Of a DNA stretch of 64,000 nucleotides, positions 9,612 to 19,081 are shown one piece after another. A program made the translations under genes and the position numbers. The stretch covers positions 124,001-188,000 of the forward strand of contig JAENYT010000002.1 in NCBI GenBank assembly GCA_016841665.1, read 5' to 3'. Within the stretch, counting starts at the first letter, position 1, and each line of letters begins with the position of its first letter. Below the pieces are notes generated by a model. It saw only the letters and a program-made list of their open reading frames with translations. It was not told where the DNA came from and did not search any database. Source of the stretch: Methanobacteriota archaeon (lineage in GTDB: Archaea; Halobacteriota; Methanomicrobia; Methanomicrobiales; Methanomicrobiaceae).

Positions 9612-10725
9612 GGAGAACCTCGATTGCCCGGTCGATTTCCTCCTCGGTGATGGTGAGCGGCGGGACAAGCCTCAGGTTGCCGTGCGCTGCGCAGTTGACC
9701 AGCACCCCCTGGTCGGCACAGGCTTTCTGGACCTCCGGGCAGCGATCGCCTATCGTGATGCCGACCATCAGGCCGATGATACGGGGGTTGTATGCTGCAA
9801 GGCCTTCTGCAAATCGTTTCCCTTTTTCCGCGACATCGGGGAGCACCTCTTCAATCACCCCTATGGTGGCGAGGGCGGCCGCCGAGGCGAGGGGACCGCC
9901 TGCAAACGTGCTCCCGTGCTGGCCTGCGGTGAATGCAAGCCCTTCACGGGCGACGATGGCGCCGATGGGAAATCCGCTCGCCATCCCTTTGGCAAGACTG
10001 ACGATATCGGGCATCACCCCGTACTGGTGCATGGCGAGCCATGTGCCGGTTCTGCCCATTCCCGTCTGGACTTCGTCGGCTATCATGAGCGCTCCACACT
10101 CATCACAGATCTCCCGGACTTCCCGGAGGAATCCCTCGGGGGGCAGAATCACTCCCGCCTCACCCTGGACCGCCTCCACGAATATCCCCGCGGTGTTCTC
10201 ATCGACCGCATTTCGGAGCGCATCGGCATCTCCGTAGTCGACGAAGGTGCACTTCGGTTCGAGCGGCTCGAACGGCTCCCTGATGGCCGGTTTATGAGTG
10301 ACGGCCAGTGATCCCATGGTGCGCCCGTGGAAGCAGTCCCTGAAGGCAACAAAGTTCTTTCGTCCTGTGGCTATCCGCGCCAGCTTGATTGCCGCTTCGT
10401 TTGCTTCTGCACCTGAATTGACGAGGAATGCCCTGGAAAGTCCGGTGATCTCTACCAGTTTTCGGGCGAGTTCTGCCTGGTGGGGGACATAGTAGAGATT
10501 CGAGCAGTGGATGAGCTCCTGCGCCTGCTCGCAGATGGCTTTCACCACTGCCGGGTGGCAATGCCCCGTGCTGCAGACGGCAATTCCCGCCACACAGTCA
10601 ATATATTCGTTTCCCTCCGCGTCCCACACCTTCGTCCCGGCGCCTTTCACGATCTGCATCGTCCGGGAAAAGGCCGGCATATAGTACCGGGCATCAAGTT
10701 CCCGGTAATCTCCATCTTCCGCCAT
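9595..10725 (-). CDS. argD: Acetylornithine aminotransferase-like class III aminotransferase
   Basis: YIDCVAGIAVCSTGHCHP, NSGAEANEAAIKLAR, LIADEVQTGMGRTG, SLAKGMASGFPIGA; start trimmed to MAEDGDYRELD. Confidence 0.85.
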   Translation of the reverse strand: MAEDGDYRELDARYYMPAFSRTMQIVKGAGTKVWDAEGNEYIDCVAGIAVCSTGHCHPAVVKAICEQAQELIHCSNLYYVPHQAELARKLVEITGLSRAFLVNSGAEANEAAIKLARIATGRKNFVAFRDCFHGRTMGSLAVTHKPAIREPFEPLEPKCTFVDYGDADALRNAVDENTAGIFVEAVQGEAGVILPPEGFLREVREICDECGALMIADEVQTGMGRTGTWLAMHQYGVMPDIVSLAKGMASGFPIGAIVAREGLAFTAGQHGSTFAGGPLASAAALATIGVIEEVLPDVAEKGKRFAEGLAAYNPRIIGLMVGITIGDRCPEVQKACADQGVLVNCAAHGNLRLVPPLTITEEEIDRAIEVLHATLG

Positions 10726-10744
10726 ACGTTCCTTTCCTGAAAAC

Positions 10745-11662
10745 CTATTCGTATTCGATCGTTGCCGGGGGCTTGGGGGTGATGTCGTACACCACCCGGG
10801 CCACCCCGGGAATCTCCGCGGTGATCCGCGATGCGATTGCATGGAGGGTCTCCCAGGGAAGTTCGATCGGGTCTGCAGTCATGGCATCCCGGGAATGGAC
10901 CGCCCTCACCGCGATGATCCAGCCGTGGAGGCGCACATCGCCCTTCACCCCCGTCCCCAAGCCCAGCAGGGCGGCGAAGCACTGCCAGGGGCCGAACGCC
11001 TCGACCAGTTCCTCCTCGGCGATGGTGTTTGCTTCCCGGACGATGGCGATCTTTTCCGGGGTCACCTCCCCAAGGCAGCGTACGGCGAGGCCCGGCCCGG
11101 GGAAGGGCATTCTGTGCTGGATCTCGGGGGGCAGGTCCAGCCCGGCAGCAACCTGCCTCACCTCATCCTTGTAGAGATCCTCGAGGGGCTCGATGATAGT
11201 CTCGAACTCCATGTGGAGCGGCATGCCCCCCACGTTGTGGTGGCTTTTAATGCCCCCTTCGCTCTCGATACGATCGGGGTAGATCGTCCCCTGGAGCAGG
11301 TGTTTTGCGCCGGTCTTTTTCGCCTCACGCTCGAATATCCTGATGAACTTCTCGCCGATTACCTTGCGCTTCTCCTCGGGGTCGGTGTTCCCCTGGAGCG
11401 CCTCAAAGAACTCATCTGCGGCATCGACCATCGTGAGATTGTAGTGGCAGAAGAGCTCGCAGATCCGCTCGCTCTCCCCTTTTCGCATGAGCCCCGTATC
11501 CACGTAGATGGGCTTGAGGCGGTCGCCGATGGCCCGGTGGGCGAGTTCTGCACAGACCGAGCTGTCGACGCCGCCGGAGAGGGCCATGACCACGGCATCG
11601 TCACCTGCTTTTTCCTGTATACTCGCAATCGCTGTTTCAATAAACCGTTCAACATTCACCAT
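10745..11662 (-). CDS. guaAb: GMP synthase subunit B (PP-ATPase)
   Basis: [23 protein letters not shown]-terminal PPATIEYE. Confidence 0.95.
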   Translation of the reverse strand: MVNVERFIETAIASIQEKAGDDAVVMALSGGVDSSVCAELAHRAIGDRLKPIYVDTGLMRKGESERICELFCHYNLTMVDAADEFFEALQGNTDPEEKRKVIGEKFIRIFEREAKKTGAKHLLQGTIYPDRIESEGGIKSHHNVGGMPLHMEFETIIEPLEDLYKDEVRQVAAGLDLPPEIQHRMPFPGPGLAVRCLGEVTPEKIAIVREANTIAEEELVEAFGPWQCFAALLGLGTGVKGDVRLHGWIIAVRAVHSRDAMTADPIELPWETLHAIASRITAEIPGVARVVYDITPKPPATIEYE

Positions 11663-11678
11663 TGTGTATCACCGAGAT

Positions 11679-13262
11679 CTAACTCTCTCTGTTTCTCTCC
11701 TCTCTGCATGCCGTCACGAAACCCATGTAGGGCGGCGAGGCCCTGGTGGGCCGCGAGGTGAACTCCGGATGGAACTGGGTGGCTAGGAAGAACGGGTGAT
11801 CGGACAGCTCGCACACCTCCATCCTGTTCCCGCACCTTCCTGAAAAGACCAGTCCTGCCTCCTCGAGGTCGGCGATCATCGCGGGGTTGACCTCGTAGCG
11901 ATGCCGGTGCCGCTCGGTGATTCCGTTGTGGCCATAGAGCCGTTCGATCAGGGTATTCTCCTTGAGATCGATGGCGCATTCTCCCAGCCGCATCGTGCCC
12001 CCCAGATCCTCAACCTCTTCCTGTTCGGGAAGGATGGCAATGACATGAAGGCCCGGCCCCATCTCTTCGCTCGTGGCGTCTGCCCATCGGAGTACATTTT
12101 TCGCGTACTCGATGACCGCAAGCTGGAACCCGAGGCAGAGACCCAGGTAAGGCTTTTTGTGCTCGCGGGCGAATTGAATTGCCTGCAGTTTTCCCTCAAT
12201 GCCCCGCTTGCCGAACCCTCCCGGGACAAGGATGCCATCGACGTCCGCCAGTTCCGCGGGATCGAAGGTCTCGGCATCCAGCCACCTGATATCGACTTCG
12301 GTGGAGAGTGCACGCCCGGCATGTTTCAGGGCTTCCTTGATGCTGATGTAGACATCCTCAATACCGTACTTGCTCACGATAGCGACCGTGACCCTGCTCG
12401 TGTACTCCCTGCTGACCAGGTGGTACCACTCAGTATCGGGGGTGCGTTTTTCAAGGTCGAGGTACTCCGAGACCACGTCGGCGAGCCCCTCTTTTTCCAT
12501 CTCCATTGGAACGTGGTAGATATCAGGTACGGTCGCCATGCTGATCACCGCTCTCGGGGGCACGTCGCAAAACGCGGATATCTTCTTCTTTGTTCCGCCC
12601 AAAATGACGCACTCGCTCCTCCCCACGATGATATCGGGATGCAGCCCCAGTTCGCGGAGCGCTTTGACCGAGTGCTGGGTGGGTTTCGTCTTGTGGTCTC
12701 CCATGTTGTCGACCGGCACAAGGGTTACGTGCACGAGCACCATGTCATGATCTTCCAGTTCCCCGTGCATCTGCCGCACTGCCTCCAGAAAAGGCATGCT
12801 TTCAATGTCGCCGACCGTGCCTCCCACTTCGACAAGGCAGACGTCGGCATGCGTGTTTTCTTCGAGTTCCTCCGCGGCAGCGTGCCGGATACATGCCTTG
12901 ATCTGGTCGGTGATATGGGGAATGATCTGGACGGTCCCGCCGAGGAAATCCCCGCGGCGTTCTTTTTCGATCACCGTTTGATAGACCTTTCCGGTGGTGA
13001 TATTGTGGTCCGAACTCAGGTTGATATCCAAAAATCGTTCGTAGTTCCCGAGGTCGAGATCAACCTCGCCTCCATCGCGGAGCACGAACACCTCCCCGTG
13101 CTGTGCCGGGTTCATTGTGCCGGCATCGATATTGAGATAGGGATCGATTTTCACGGCGGTGACACGGTACCCGCGGTTTTTCAGGAGCCGGCCGATGGAA
13201 GCGGTGGTGATCCCCTTCCCAAGACCGCTCATTACGCCTCCAGTGACAACAATAAACTTCAA
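11679..13262 (-). CDS. pyrG: CTP synthase
   Basis: [24 protein letters not shown]; GATase domain [13 protein letters not shown]. Confidence 0.98.
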   Translation of the reverse strand: MKFIVVTGGVMSGLGKGITTASIGRLLKNRGYRVTAVKIDPYLNIDAGTMNPAQHGEVFVLRDGGEVDLDLGNYERFLDINLSSDHNITTGKVYQTVIEKERRGDFLGGTVQIIPHITDQIKACIRHAAAEELEENTHADVCLVEVGGTVGDIESMPFLEAVRQMHGELEDHDMVLVHVTLVPVDNMGDHKTKPTQHSVKALRELGLHPDIIVGRSECVILGGTKKKISAFCDVPPRAVISMATVPDIYHVPMEMEKEGLADVVSEYLDLEKRTPDTEWYHLVSREYTSRVTVAIVSKYGIEDVYISIKEALKHAGRALSTEVDIRWLDAETFDPAELADVDGILVPGGFGKRGIEGKLQAIQFAREHKKPYLGLCLGFQLAVIEYAKNVLRWADATSEEMGPGLHVIAILPEQEEVEDLGGTMRLGECAIDLKENTLIERLYGHNGITERHRHRYEVNPAMIADLEEAGLVFSGRCGNRMEVCELSDHPFFLATQFHPEFTSRPTRASPPYMGFVTACREERNRES

Positions 13263-13400
13263 ATTGCCCTCTCCTGCTGCTGATCAGATTGTTCTGTTAT
13301 CCATATTATATGTACCACTCTAGCATTATCCTTGGGTCTTCGCAACGCCTGCAGGGCAGAGGATGCCGCACCCTGAGAAAGGGGGCCGGGTGCACCATCT

Positions 13401-13823
13401 TCAGGTGCTCCTGATGACCGCGAAGGATGCGGTGGTCTGGGTGAGGAGGGGAGCGTCCTCACCCTGCGCTCGCACCTCGCCCTCGGTGAAGGCGACACGC
13501 CGCCCTTTCCTGATCACCCGGCCCCGGGCGATGATGGTCCCCTCCCGTACGCCCCGGAGAAACGAGGTGGACTCCGAGATGGTGGCGATAGATTCCCCCT
13601 CCTCGAGGACGGTGCAGAGCGCAAGCGCCATGGCCTCATCGCAGAGGGCGGTAAAGACTCCTCCCTGCAGCCAGCCGTCACCGTTGAGCATATCGGGGTG
13701 TACCGTCATGGAGAGCTCGGCGCTCCCGTAGCCGTAGTCCCCCACATTGATATCCATCAGGCGAAAGAACGGGTTCGCGTCCCGGCCCCGCGTGCGGAGC
13801 TCCTCGAGATACCTGATCGTCAT
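13401..13823 (-). CDS. PaaI-family thioesterase (hotdog fold)
   Basis: NGDGWLQGGVFTALCDEAMALAL motif; 140 aa. Confidence 0.8.
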   Translation of the reverse strand: MTIRYLEELRTRGRDANPFFRLMDINVGDYGYGSAELSMTVHPDMLNGDGWLQGGVFTALCDEAMALALCTVLEEGESIATISESTSFLRGVREGTIIARGRVIRKGRRVAFTEGEVRAQGEDAPLLTQTTASFAVIRST

Positions 13824-13945
13824 GCGATCAACGCATACGGGTCGCGGATAATTAGCCCTTGCGCCATCGAGGCGTCCTGGATGCGGACTCAGGGAACTCA
13901 GTCAAACCGAAAGAGCAATGGGCGCTCCTCTCCCCCAACTCTGGT

Positions 13946-14179
13946 ATGCATGCTGATGAAGAACTCCGGCAGATGCTCAGGGATCTCCTCTGGCTGAACT
14001 CGCTCATCGCCACCGAACTCATCCAGATCACCGAAAACACCTCGGCAATCCTCCGGGAAGGGAATATCCCCGAGAGCTGCCTTACGGAGCACGCACACCT
14101 CCGGGCCGTGGCGCTCGATATCGCCGACCGCTACCTGCCGGGAACGGAGCTCCGCAAGCACGTGGAGAAGCACGGATGA
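13946..14179 (+). CDS. Conserved-looking small hypothetical protein
   Basis: Internal ATG (MHADEELRQMLRDLLWLNSLIATELIQITENTSAIL...); competing antisense ORF less protein-like. Confidence 0.5.
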   Translation: MHADEELRQMLRDLLWLNSLIATELIQITENTSAILREGNIPESCLTEHAHLRAVALDIADRYLPGTELRKHVEKHG

Positions 14180-14280
14180 GGTAAGACCCAGCATCGCTCA
14201 CCCGTCATTCCGTGAGGATGAAACGGTGTCTCCAATATACCCGAATTGGTCTATGCCCTAGAAAAGGTGGAATGTGTCGG

Positions 14281-14326
14281 ACCGCAGGCATGAATTCTCT
14301 CATTTCCGAGAGAAAAGACCTGCTGT
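14281..14326 (-). promoter_or_regulatory. Conserved 3'-flank nested stem-loop, copy A
   Basis: GCAGG (14284-14288)/CCTGC (14319-14323) outer; TCTCTC (14296-14301)/GAGAGA (14308-14313) inner, loop ATTTCC. Confidence 0.6.
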
Positions 14327-14438
14327 CCGTTGTCGGAGCGTTTTTACGTTCGTTTTTATCTCCGTTTTGAACCTAAATGCATCCTCCATTCACCGGTCCA
14401 TCGGGCTCGCTGTTTCCATCTCCACGCATCTCCTTCTC

Positions 14439-17400
14439 CTATGGTGTCATATTTTCTGCAGGCGTCTCCCCCTCTTCCGGCGTCATCTCTTCAGCCTGTG
14501 TTTCCTCCTCTCCGGGGGTGATTTCTTCTTCGGGTGTCTCCTCTTCTTCCGCTGTCACATTCTCTTCGGGTGTCATCTCCTCTGTCGGTGTCTCTTCCTC
14601 CTCTATTGGAGGCCCTGTCCAGTATGCCACATCGGTGTCGGTCACCACGGTGCCCTCAGCATCCTGTGCGGTGACCGTGGCGGTGTTCATGTGCTCACCA
14701 TTCCCCGAATCGGGTTGCTCCACCATCGGCACCTCGTAATCCCATGTTTCTCCCGGACTCAGGACGCCGTCGCCATCGTCGTCGGTCGGGCCGGTCACCG
14801 TGAGATAGTCGTCGTTAAGCACGACGTTAGAGAGGACCGCGGAGCCGGTATTGGTGACGGTAAAGGTGTGAATAACCGCCGCATCATCTGTATCGAAAAC
14901 CACTCCCGGCGGCTGGTCCGCGTCCTCACCGTTGGCGTACTTCTCAAGATCGATGGCAGCCACTCCGGCCGGCTCCGGCCCTGTCAGCTCCGGCCCGGTC
15001 CAGTATGCCACATCGGTGTCGGTCACTATGGTGCCCTCAACATCCTGACCAGACGCATAGGCGCGGTCAGAATTTAATCCGGGCTCCGCTACTGGTGCAT
15101 CCTCCGGCGGCAGGCGGTAATTCCACGTTTCTCCCGGACTCAGGATGCCGTCGCCATCGTCGCCGGTTGGATCGGTGACCCGTTGATAGTCCTCAAGCCA
15201 CACCTCAACGAGTGCAAGGGCGCCCGTGTTGGTCACGGTGTAGGTGATGTTGACTTTTTCATAAGCATTTTCGAGGATGACCCCCGGTGGCTCGTCTGCA
15301 TCCTCACCGTTGACGTACTTCTCCAGATCGATGGCGGCACACGGAACGGGAGTATAGTATACCGAGTCGAAGTCGGTCACCTCATTGCCTTCCGGGTCCT
15401 GTGCGGTGACCCGGTCCGTAATTCCTCTCGGTTCGGTGCCACAACCGGGATCGGGTTCATCTTGCGCAGGCATGTCGTATTCCCATGTCTCTCCCGGACT
15501 CAGGATGCCATCATTTCCAATGTCTCCTGTGGGGCCGCAATCGTCCGGGGTGCCAGCGTACGGAGCACAAATATCGACGAGACCTTCGATTTCCACATTG
15601 ATGAGGTCAACGTCGCCGGTGTTGGTCACGGTGTAGGTGAGATCCATCTCTGCGTCAGCGCTGTCGAAGATGACCCCCGGCGGTGTGTCCGCATCATCCC
15701 CGTTGAGGTAATTATTCAGTTCGATGGCAGCTGGTCCACCCGGTCCCGGCCCTGTCCAGTATGCCACATCAGTGTCGTTTACATCGAAGCTGCCGGTAGA
15801 ATACCAACTTCCCTGTGCGGTCACCGTAGCGGTGTTCATGTGCTCACCGGTCCCCGCTGTCGGTTCATCTCCCGGCCGCACGCGGTAACTCCATGTTTCA
15901 ACTTCTCCCAGTATGCCATCGCCATCATCATCGAGGGGGCCCTCGACGGTAACCATGGGATCGGTGAGTACTACATTCTCGAGTGGAGCGACGCCCGTGT
16001 TTTCCACGGTATAGGTGATGTTGACCGTGTCATTCGCATTTTCGAAGATGAAACCCGGCGGTTCGTCCGCATCCACACCGTTTACATACTTCTCCAGATC
16101 GATGGCTCCACACGCAACCAGGGTGTAGTATGCCACATCGGTGTCGGTGACCTCATTGCCTGCCGGGTCCTGTGCGGTTACATTGGATGTGAACGAATGC
16201 AATCTATCTTCCTGTTGACATAAAGCAGCAAGTTCCTCAGGAAACGTGTAGTCCCATTTTTCTCCCGGACTCAGGATTCTATCATTTCCGATGTCTCCAG
16301 AGGGGGCACCACACACCTCATGATTGGGATTATATACACAATAATCGACGATATCGTCGATTCCCACATTAATGAGGTCAACGTTGCCGGTGTTGGTCAC
16401 GGAATAGGCCAGGCTGATTCCCGCGTCCTCATTCTCGAATACGACTCCCGGGGGGTCGTCGGCTTCGATATAGCTGTGGGACGCAGGGTCATACATGTAC
16501 ATTTCAAGCTCTATCCTCGCCTCGAATGCCCCGGTGCCGTTGTAGTGGCTCGGGTCCGAGTCCTCCACTTGTGCCGTGGAGAAGGTGCCGCTCGCCGTGG
16601 CGAGGTTTTCGTAACCCCCCGCTTCGGCGGTGCCGTTGGCCTCGTAGACCCACGTCTCTCCCGATTCGAGAACGCCGTCGGCGTCATCACCCATCGACGG
16701 CCCGCTAACGGCACCGAGTATGTCATCGTTCAGGGTGACCTCGAAGAGCGGGACGGACCCGGTGTTGGTGACATTGTAGGTCCAGTTCACCGTGGCATTG
16801 ACGGGAATCGACGGTCCGGGCGCCTCGTCGGCATCCTCACCGTTCGTCGCCTTCTCCACGTCGATCCCGATGGTCGAGATATTCACCAGGCCCGCGTCCC
16901 AATTGGGGTCCTTCTCGTTCTCGGCGAGATCGATGGGTCCTGCATTCCCTGTGTCGATGTTCGCGTCGCTGTCGAGGGCCGGGTTTGTGCCCTGCTCCTC
17001 GAGCGTGAACACGTACCCTTCCGGTCGGACGAACCGGAGCGAATAGGTGCCCGCTTTCAGGCTGCAGAAGCAGTAGTGGCCCTCAGAATCCGTGGTTCTC
17101 GACCTGAGCTGGACCCCCTCGCTGTCGTAGAGGATGACTTTGACCCCCTTGATACCGGGCTCTCCGCTATCCTGGATACCGTTGCCGTTGCGGTCCTCCC
17201 ATACCCTGTCACCGATCTTGGCCTTGGGAATTGGTTTTGGCACCGGCGTGGGTTTGGGCGTCGGTACAGGCGCAGGTCCGGGCGCAGGCGAGGGTGCCGG
17301 TTCGATCACCTCGTCCAGCCTGACCGCCCAAGCATCCGGGTAAGGCGGCTGCTCCTCGGGCGTCACATTGAACACGCCGGCGAAGACATAGGACGTCTCG

Positions 17401-18530
17401 GAGATCCGAATGATCGATTGGGCGAGATCCTGCAACGGCCCTCCCAGTGCACCGTTCCACTCCTCTTCGCCGCTCGCATCAAGTTTGATCAGCCAGGCGT
17501 CGACATTGCCCGACCCGTAGTCCTCGATGCTCCCTGCCACCAGGCGGCCTCCGTCGGGCGTCTCCACTGCCGAGTGTGCCGTGGCATTGACATCAGCCCC
17601 TCCATAGGTTACTTCCAGCAGGGGCGCTCCTGTGGCATTGAACCGCAGGTACCATGCATCGGTGTCGGTGCGGTTCTCGCCGGTGATGAAGGTGGTCGTG
17701 CCGACAAACGAGAAGTTCTGCGCATTCTCCTCGAATATGTCCCGTGCCGTGTCATTTCCTGCCCCGCCGAAGGTAGCATTCCAGAGTTCAAGACCATCAT
17801 TGTCGGTCTTCACGACCCAGCCATCGGCTTCTTCGGCCTCGAACGACTCCGTGGAGCCGGCAAACAGGAAATTCCCCTCTTCGTCTTCGATCACCGAATA
17901 GGCGGACTCGTTTTGGTCCCCGCCGAATCGGCTGTTCCACTCCTCCTCGCCGGAGGCATTGATCTTCACCAACCACGCGTCGGTGTTTCCGGATGCGTAT
18001 CCCTCGGTGCTCCCCGCGACGAGGTACCCGCCGTCGGTGGTCTGGATGATCGAGTACGCCGAGGCATTGACCTCGGGCCCGCCGAAGGTCCGGTTCAGCT
18101 CCTCATCTCCTGTGGCGTTGATCCCGACTACCCATGCATCGGCGTGATACAGGTCTTCCTCGAGTGGAAGCGTGATGGTGCCCGCAAAGACTATCCCGCC
18201 GTCATCTGCCTGGATAACGTCAAATGCGGTGTCATTCAGTAGCGTTCCATACGCCGCGTCCGAGAGAAGCGCGCCGTCCTCTTCGTCGAGCAGCACCAGC
18301 CAGGCGTCCGCAAACCCGGCGCCTTTTGCGTCCGTATCCCCCGCAAAGATCAGGCTCGCATTCTCCATTTGAATGATTGAGTACGCCGATTCGCTTGTCT
18401 CCACACCGCCGTAGGTATTGTTCCATACGACCGAGAGTTCGAATGCCGAGGCCGTCCCTGCGCCGAGACAAAACAGGGCAAGGACGACGAGACACATCCC
18501 CTTCATTATTCGTTGCATTACTTCATACAC
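14439..18530 (-). CDS. Secreted surface protein, paralogue 1: signal peptide, seven-blade propeller repeats, Pro-rich linker, SdrD-B-like domain, six Ig-like/DUF11-type repeats, acidic Thr-rich tail
   Basis: Signal peptide MQRIMKGMCLVVLALFCLGAGTASA; repeated TFGG..AYSIIQTTDGGYLVAGS..DAWLVK; KIGDRVWEDRNGNGIQDSGEPGIKGVKVILYD; repeated YxNGxDADxPPG..TYTVTNTG..GPTDDDGDGILSPGETW. Confidence 0.85.
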   Translation of the reverse strand: MYEVMQRIMKGMCLVVLALFCLGAGTASAFELSVVWNNTYGGVETSESAYSIIQMENASLIFAGDTDAKGAGFADAWLVLLDEEDGALLSDAAYGTLLNDTAFDVIQADDGGIVFAGTITLPLEEDLYHADAWVVGINATGDEELNRTFGGPEVNASAYSIIQTTDGGYLVAGSTEGYASGNTDAWLVKINASGEEEWNSRFGGDQNESAYSVIEDEEGNFLFAGSTESFEAEEADGWVVKTDNDGLELWNATFGGAGNDTARDIFEENAQNFSFVGTTTFITGENRTDTDAWYLRFNATGAPLLEVTYGGADVNATAHSAVETPDGGRLVAGSIEDYGSGNVDAWLIKLDASGEEEWNGALGGPLQDLAQSIIRISETSYVFAGVFNVTPEEQPPYPDAWAVRLDEVIEPAPSPAPGPAPVPTPKPTPVPKPIPKAKIGDRVWEDRNGNGIQDSGEPGIKGVKVILYDSEGVQLRSRTTDSEGHYCFCSLKAGTYSLRFVRPEGYVFTLEEQGTNPALDSDANIDTGNAGPIDLAENEKDPNWDAGLVNISTIGIDVEKATNGEDADEAPGPSIPVNATVNWTYNVTNTGSVPLFEVTLNDDILGAVSGPSMGDDADGVLESGETWVYEANGTAEAGGYENLATASGTFSTAQVEDSDPSHYNGTGAFEARIELEMYMYDPASHSYIEADDPPGVVFENEDAGISLAYSVTNTGNVDLINVGIDDIVDYCVYNPNHEVCGAPSGDIGNDRILSPGEKWDYTFPEELAALCQQEDRLHSFTSNVTAQDPAGNEVTDTDVAYYTLVACGAIDLEKYVNGVDADEPPGFIFENANDTVNITYTVENTGVAPLENVVLTDPMVTVEGPLDDDGDGILGEVETWSYRVRPGDEPTAGTGEHMNTATVTAQGSWYSTGSFDVNDTDVAYWTGPGPGGPAAIELNNYLNGDDADTPPGVIFDSADAEMDLTYTVTNTGDVDLINVEIEGLVDICAPYAGTPDDCGPTGDIGNDGILSPGETWEYDMPAQDEPDPGCGTEPRGITDRVTAQDPEGNEVTDFDSVYYTPVPCAAIDLEKYVNGEDADEPPGVILENAYEKVNITYTVTNTGALALVEVWLEDYQRVTDPTGDDGDGILSPGETWNYRLPPEDAPVAEPGLNSDRAYASGQDVEGTIVTDTDVAYWTGPELTGPEPAGVAAIDLEKYANGEDADQPPGVVFDTDDAAVIHTFTVTNTGSAVLSNVVLNDDYLTVTGPTDDDGDGVLSPGETWDYEVPMVEQPDSGNGEHMNTATVTAQDAEGTVVTDTDVAYWTGPPIEEEETPTEEMTPEENVTAEEEETPEEEITPGEEETQAEEMTPEEGETPAENMTP
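14600..16900 (-). repeat. Imperfect tandem coding repeats (~330-400 bp) encoding the Ig-like/DUF11-type modules
   Basis: Recurring DNA such as gtccagtatgccacatcggtgtcggtcac (near 14620, 15000, 15755 variant, 16128 variant) and tctcccggactcaggatgcc. Confidence 0.8.
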
Positions 18531-18689
18531 CCCTCATAGTCTGTGCACCCCCCTTTCGCCTCGAATGTGCTGGTTGCAGTAATAGGTGTGTGCCCTAGCG
18601 CAGCTGACTCCTTCAGGCCAAATGGTGGTGATATCGGCTGCAATGCATGGACCCGGGTCACCGGTGCGACGTTTTCCGGTTTATCTCTG

Positions 18690-18745
18690 GTGAATGGGGA
18701 CAGGGGGAGATTACCTGCATATGAATATAAATATATTTGTTGTGT
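18690..18745 (-). promoter_or_regulatory. Promoter/TATA region of surface paralogue 1
   Basis: Minus strand AAATATATTTATATTCATATGCAGG followed by a leader conserved in all three paralogues. Confidence 0.6.
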
Positions 18746-18892
18746 AATACAACAAATCTCTTAAGAAATTTCCGGTTATTCAATAGTTTGGCACCATGAT
18801 CTTCTCCTATTCCCGGGATAATTGGAAACGCGTTCCTGTACCACAATACCGCGGTTACGTTCTATACCAGCGGAAAAATCGATATGTTGTAT

Positions 18893-18942
18893 CGGACAGC
18901 AGGCATGGATCCCTCTCATTTCCGAGAGAAGACCTGCTGAAC
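18893..18942 (-). promoter_or_regulatory. Conserved 3'-flank nested stem-loop, copy B
   Basis: AGCAGG (18898-18903)/CCTGCT (18933-18938) outer; CTCTC (18913-18917)/GAGAG (18924-18928) inner, loop ATTTCC. Confidence 0.6.
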
Positions 18943-19081
18943 GTCATCGGAGCCTTTCACGTTTGATTTTCTCTCCCTTTTTTGTTTACGGTATTCCTCC
19001 CCCGAATCCGCTACCCTTGATCTTGAGGATCCCCCGCTGTCATAGAGGATGACCCTGAAGCTCTTGATGCTCGGTTCCCCT

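Noticed and set aside
11901-13283. 460-aa plus-strand ORF opposite pyrG
   Set aside because: Shadow ORF; the CTP synthase frame is unambiguous.
13898-14194. Minus-strand 98-aa ORF overlapping 13946..14179
   Set aside because: The plus-strand frame is more protein-like (helical, ordinary composition); minus frame looks like shadow coding.
14439-14441. Pyrrolysine codon interpretation of the TAG
   Set aside because: No pyl genes in the window and the lineage is not typically Pyl-encoding; a simple nonsense mutation is more parsimonious, though kept as a check.
16320-18242. 640-aa plus-strand ORF antisense to surface paralogue 1
   Set aside because: Lies opposite a clearly coding repeat protein; composition reflects shadow coding from GC-rich third positions.
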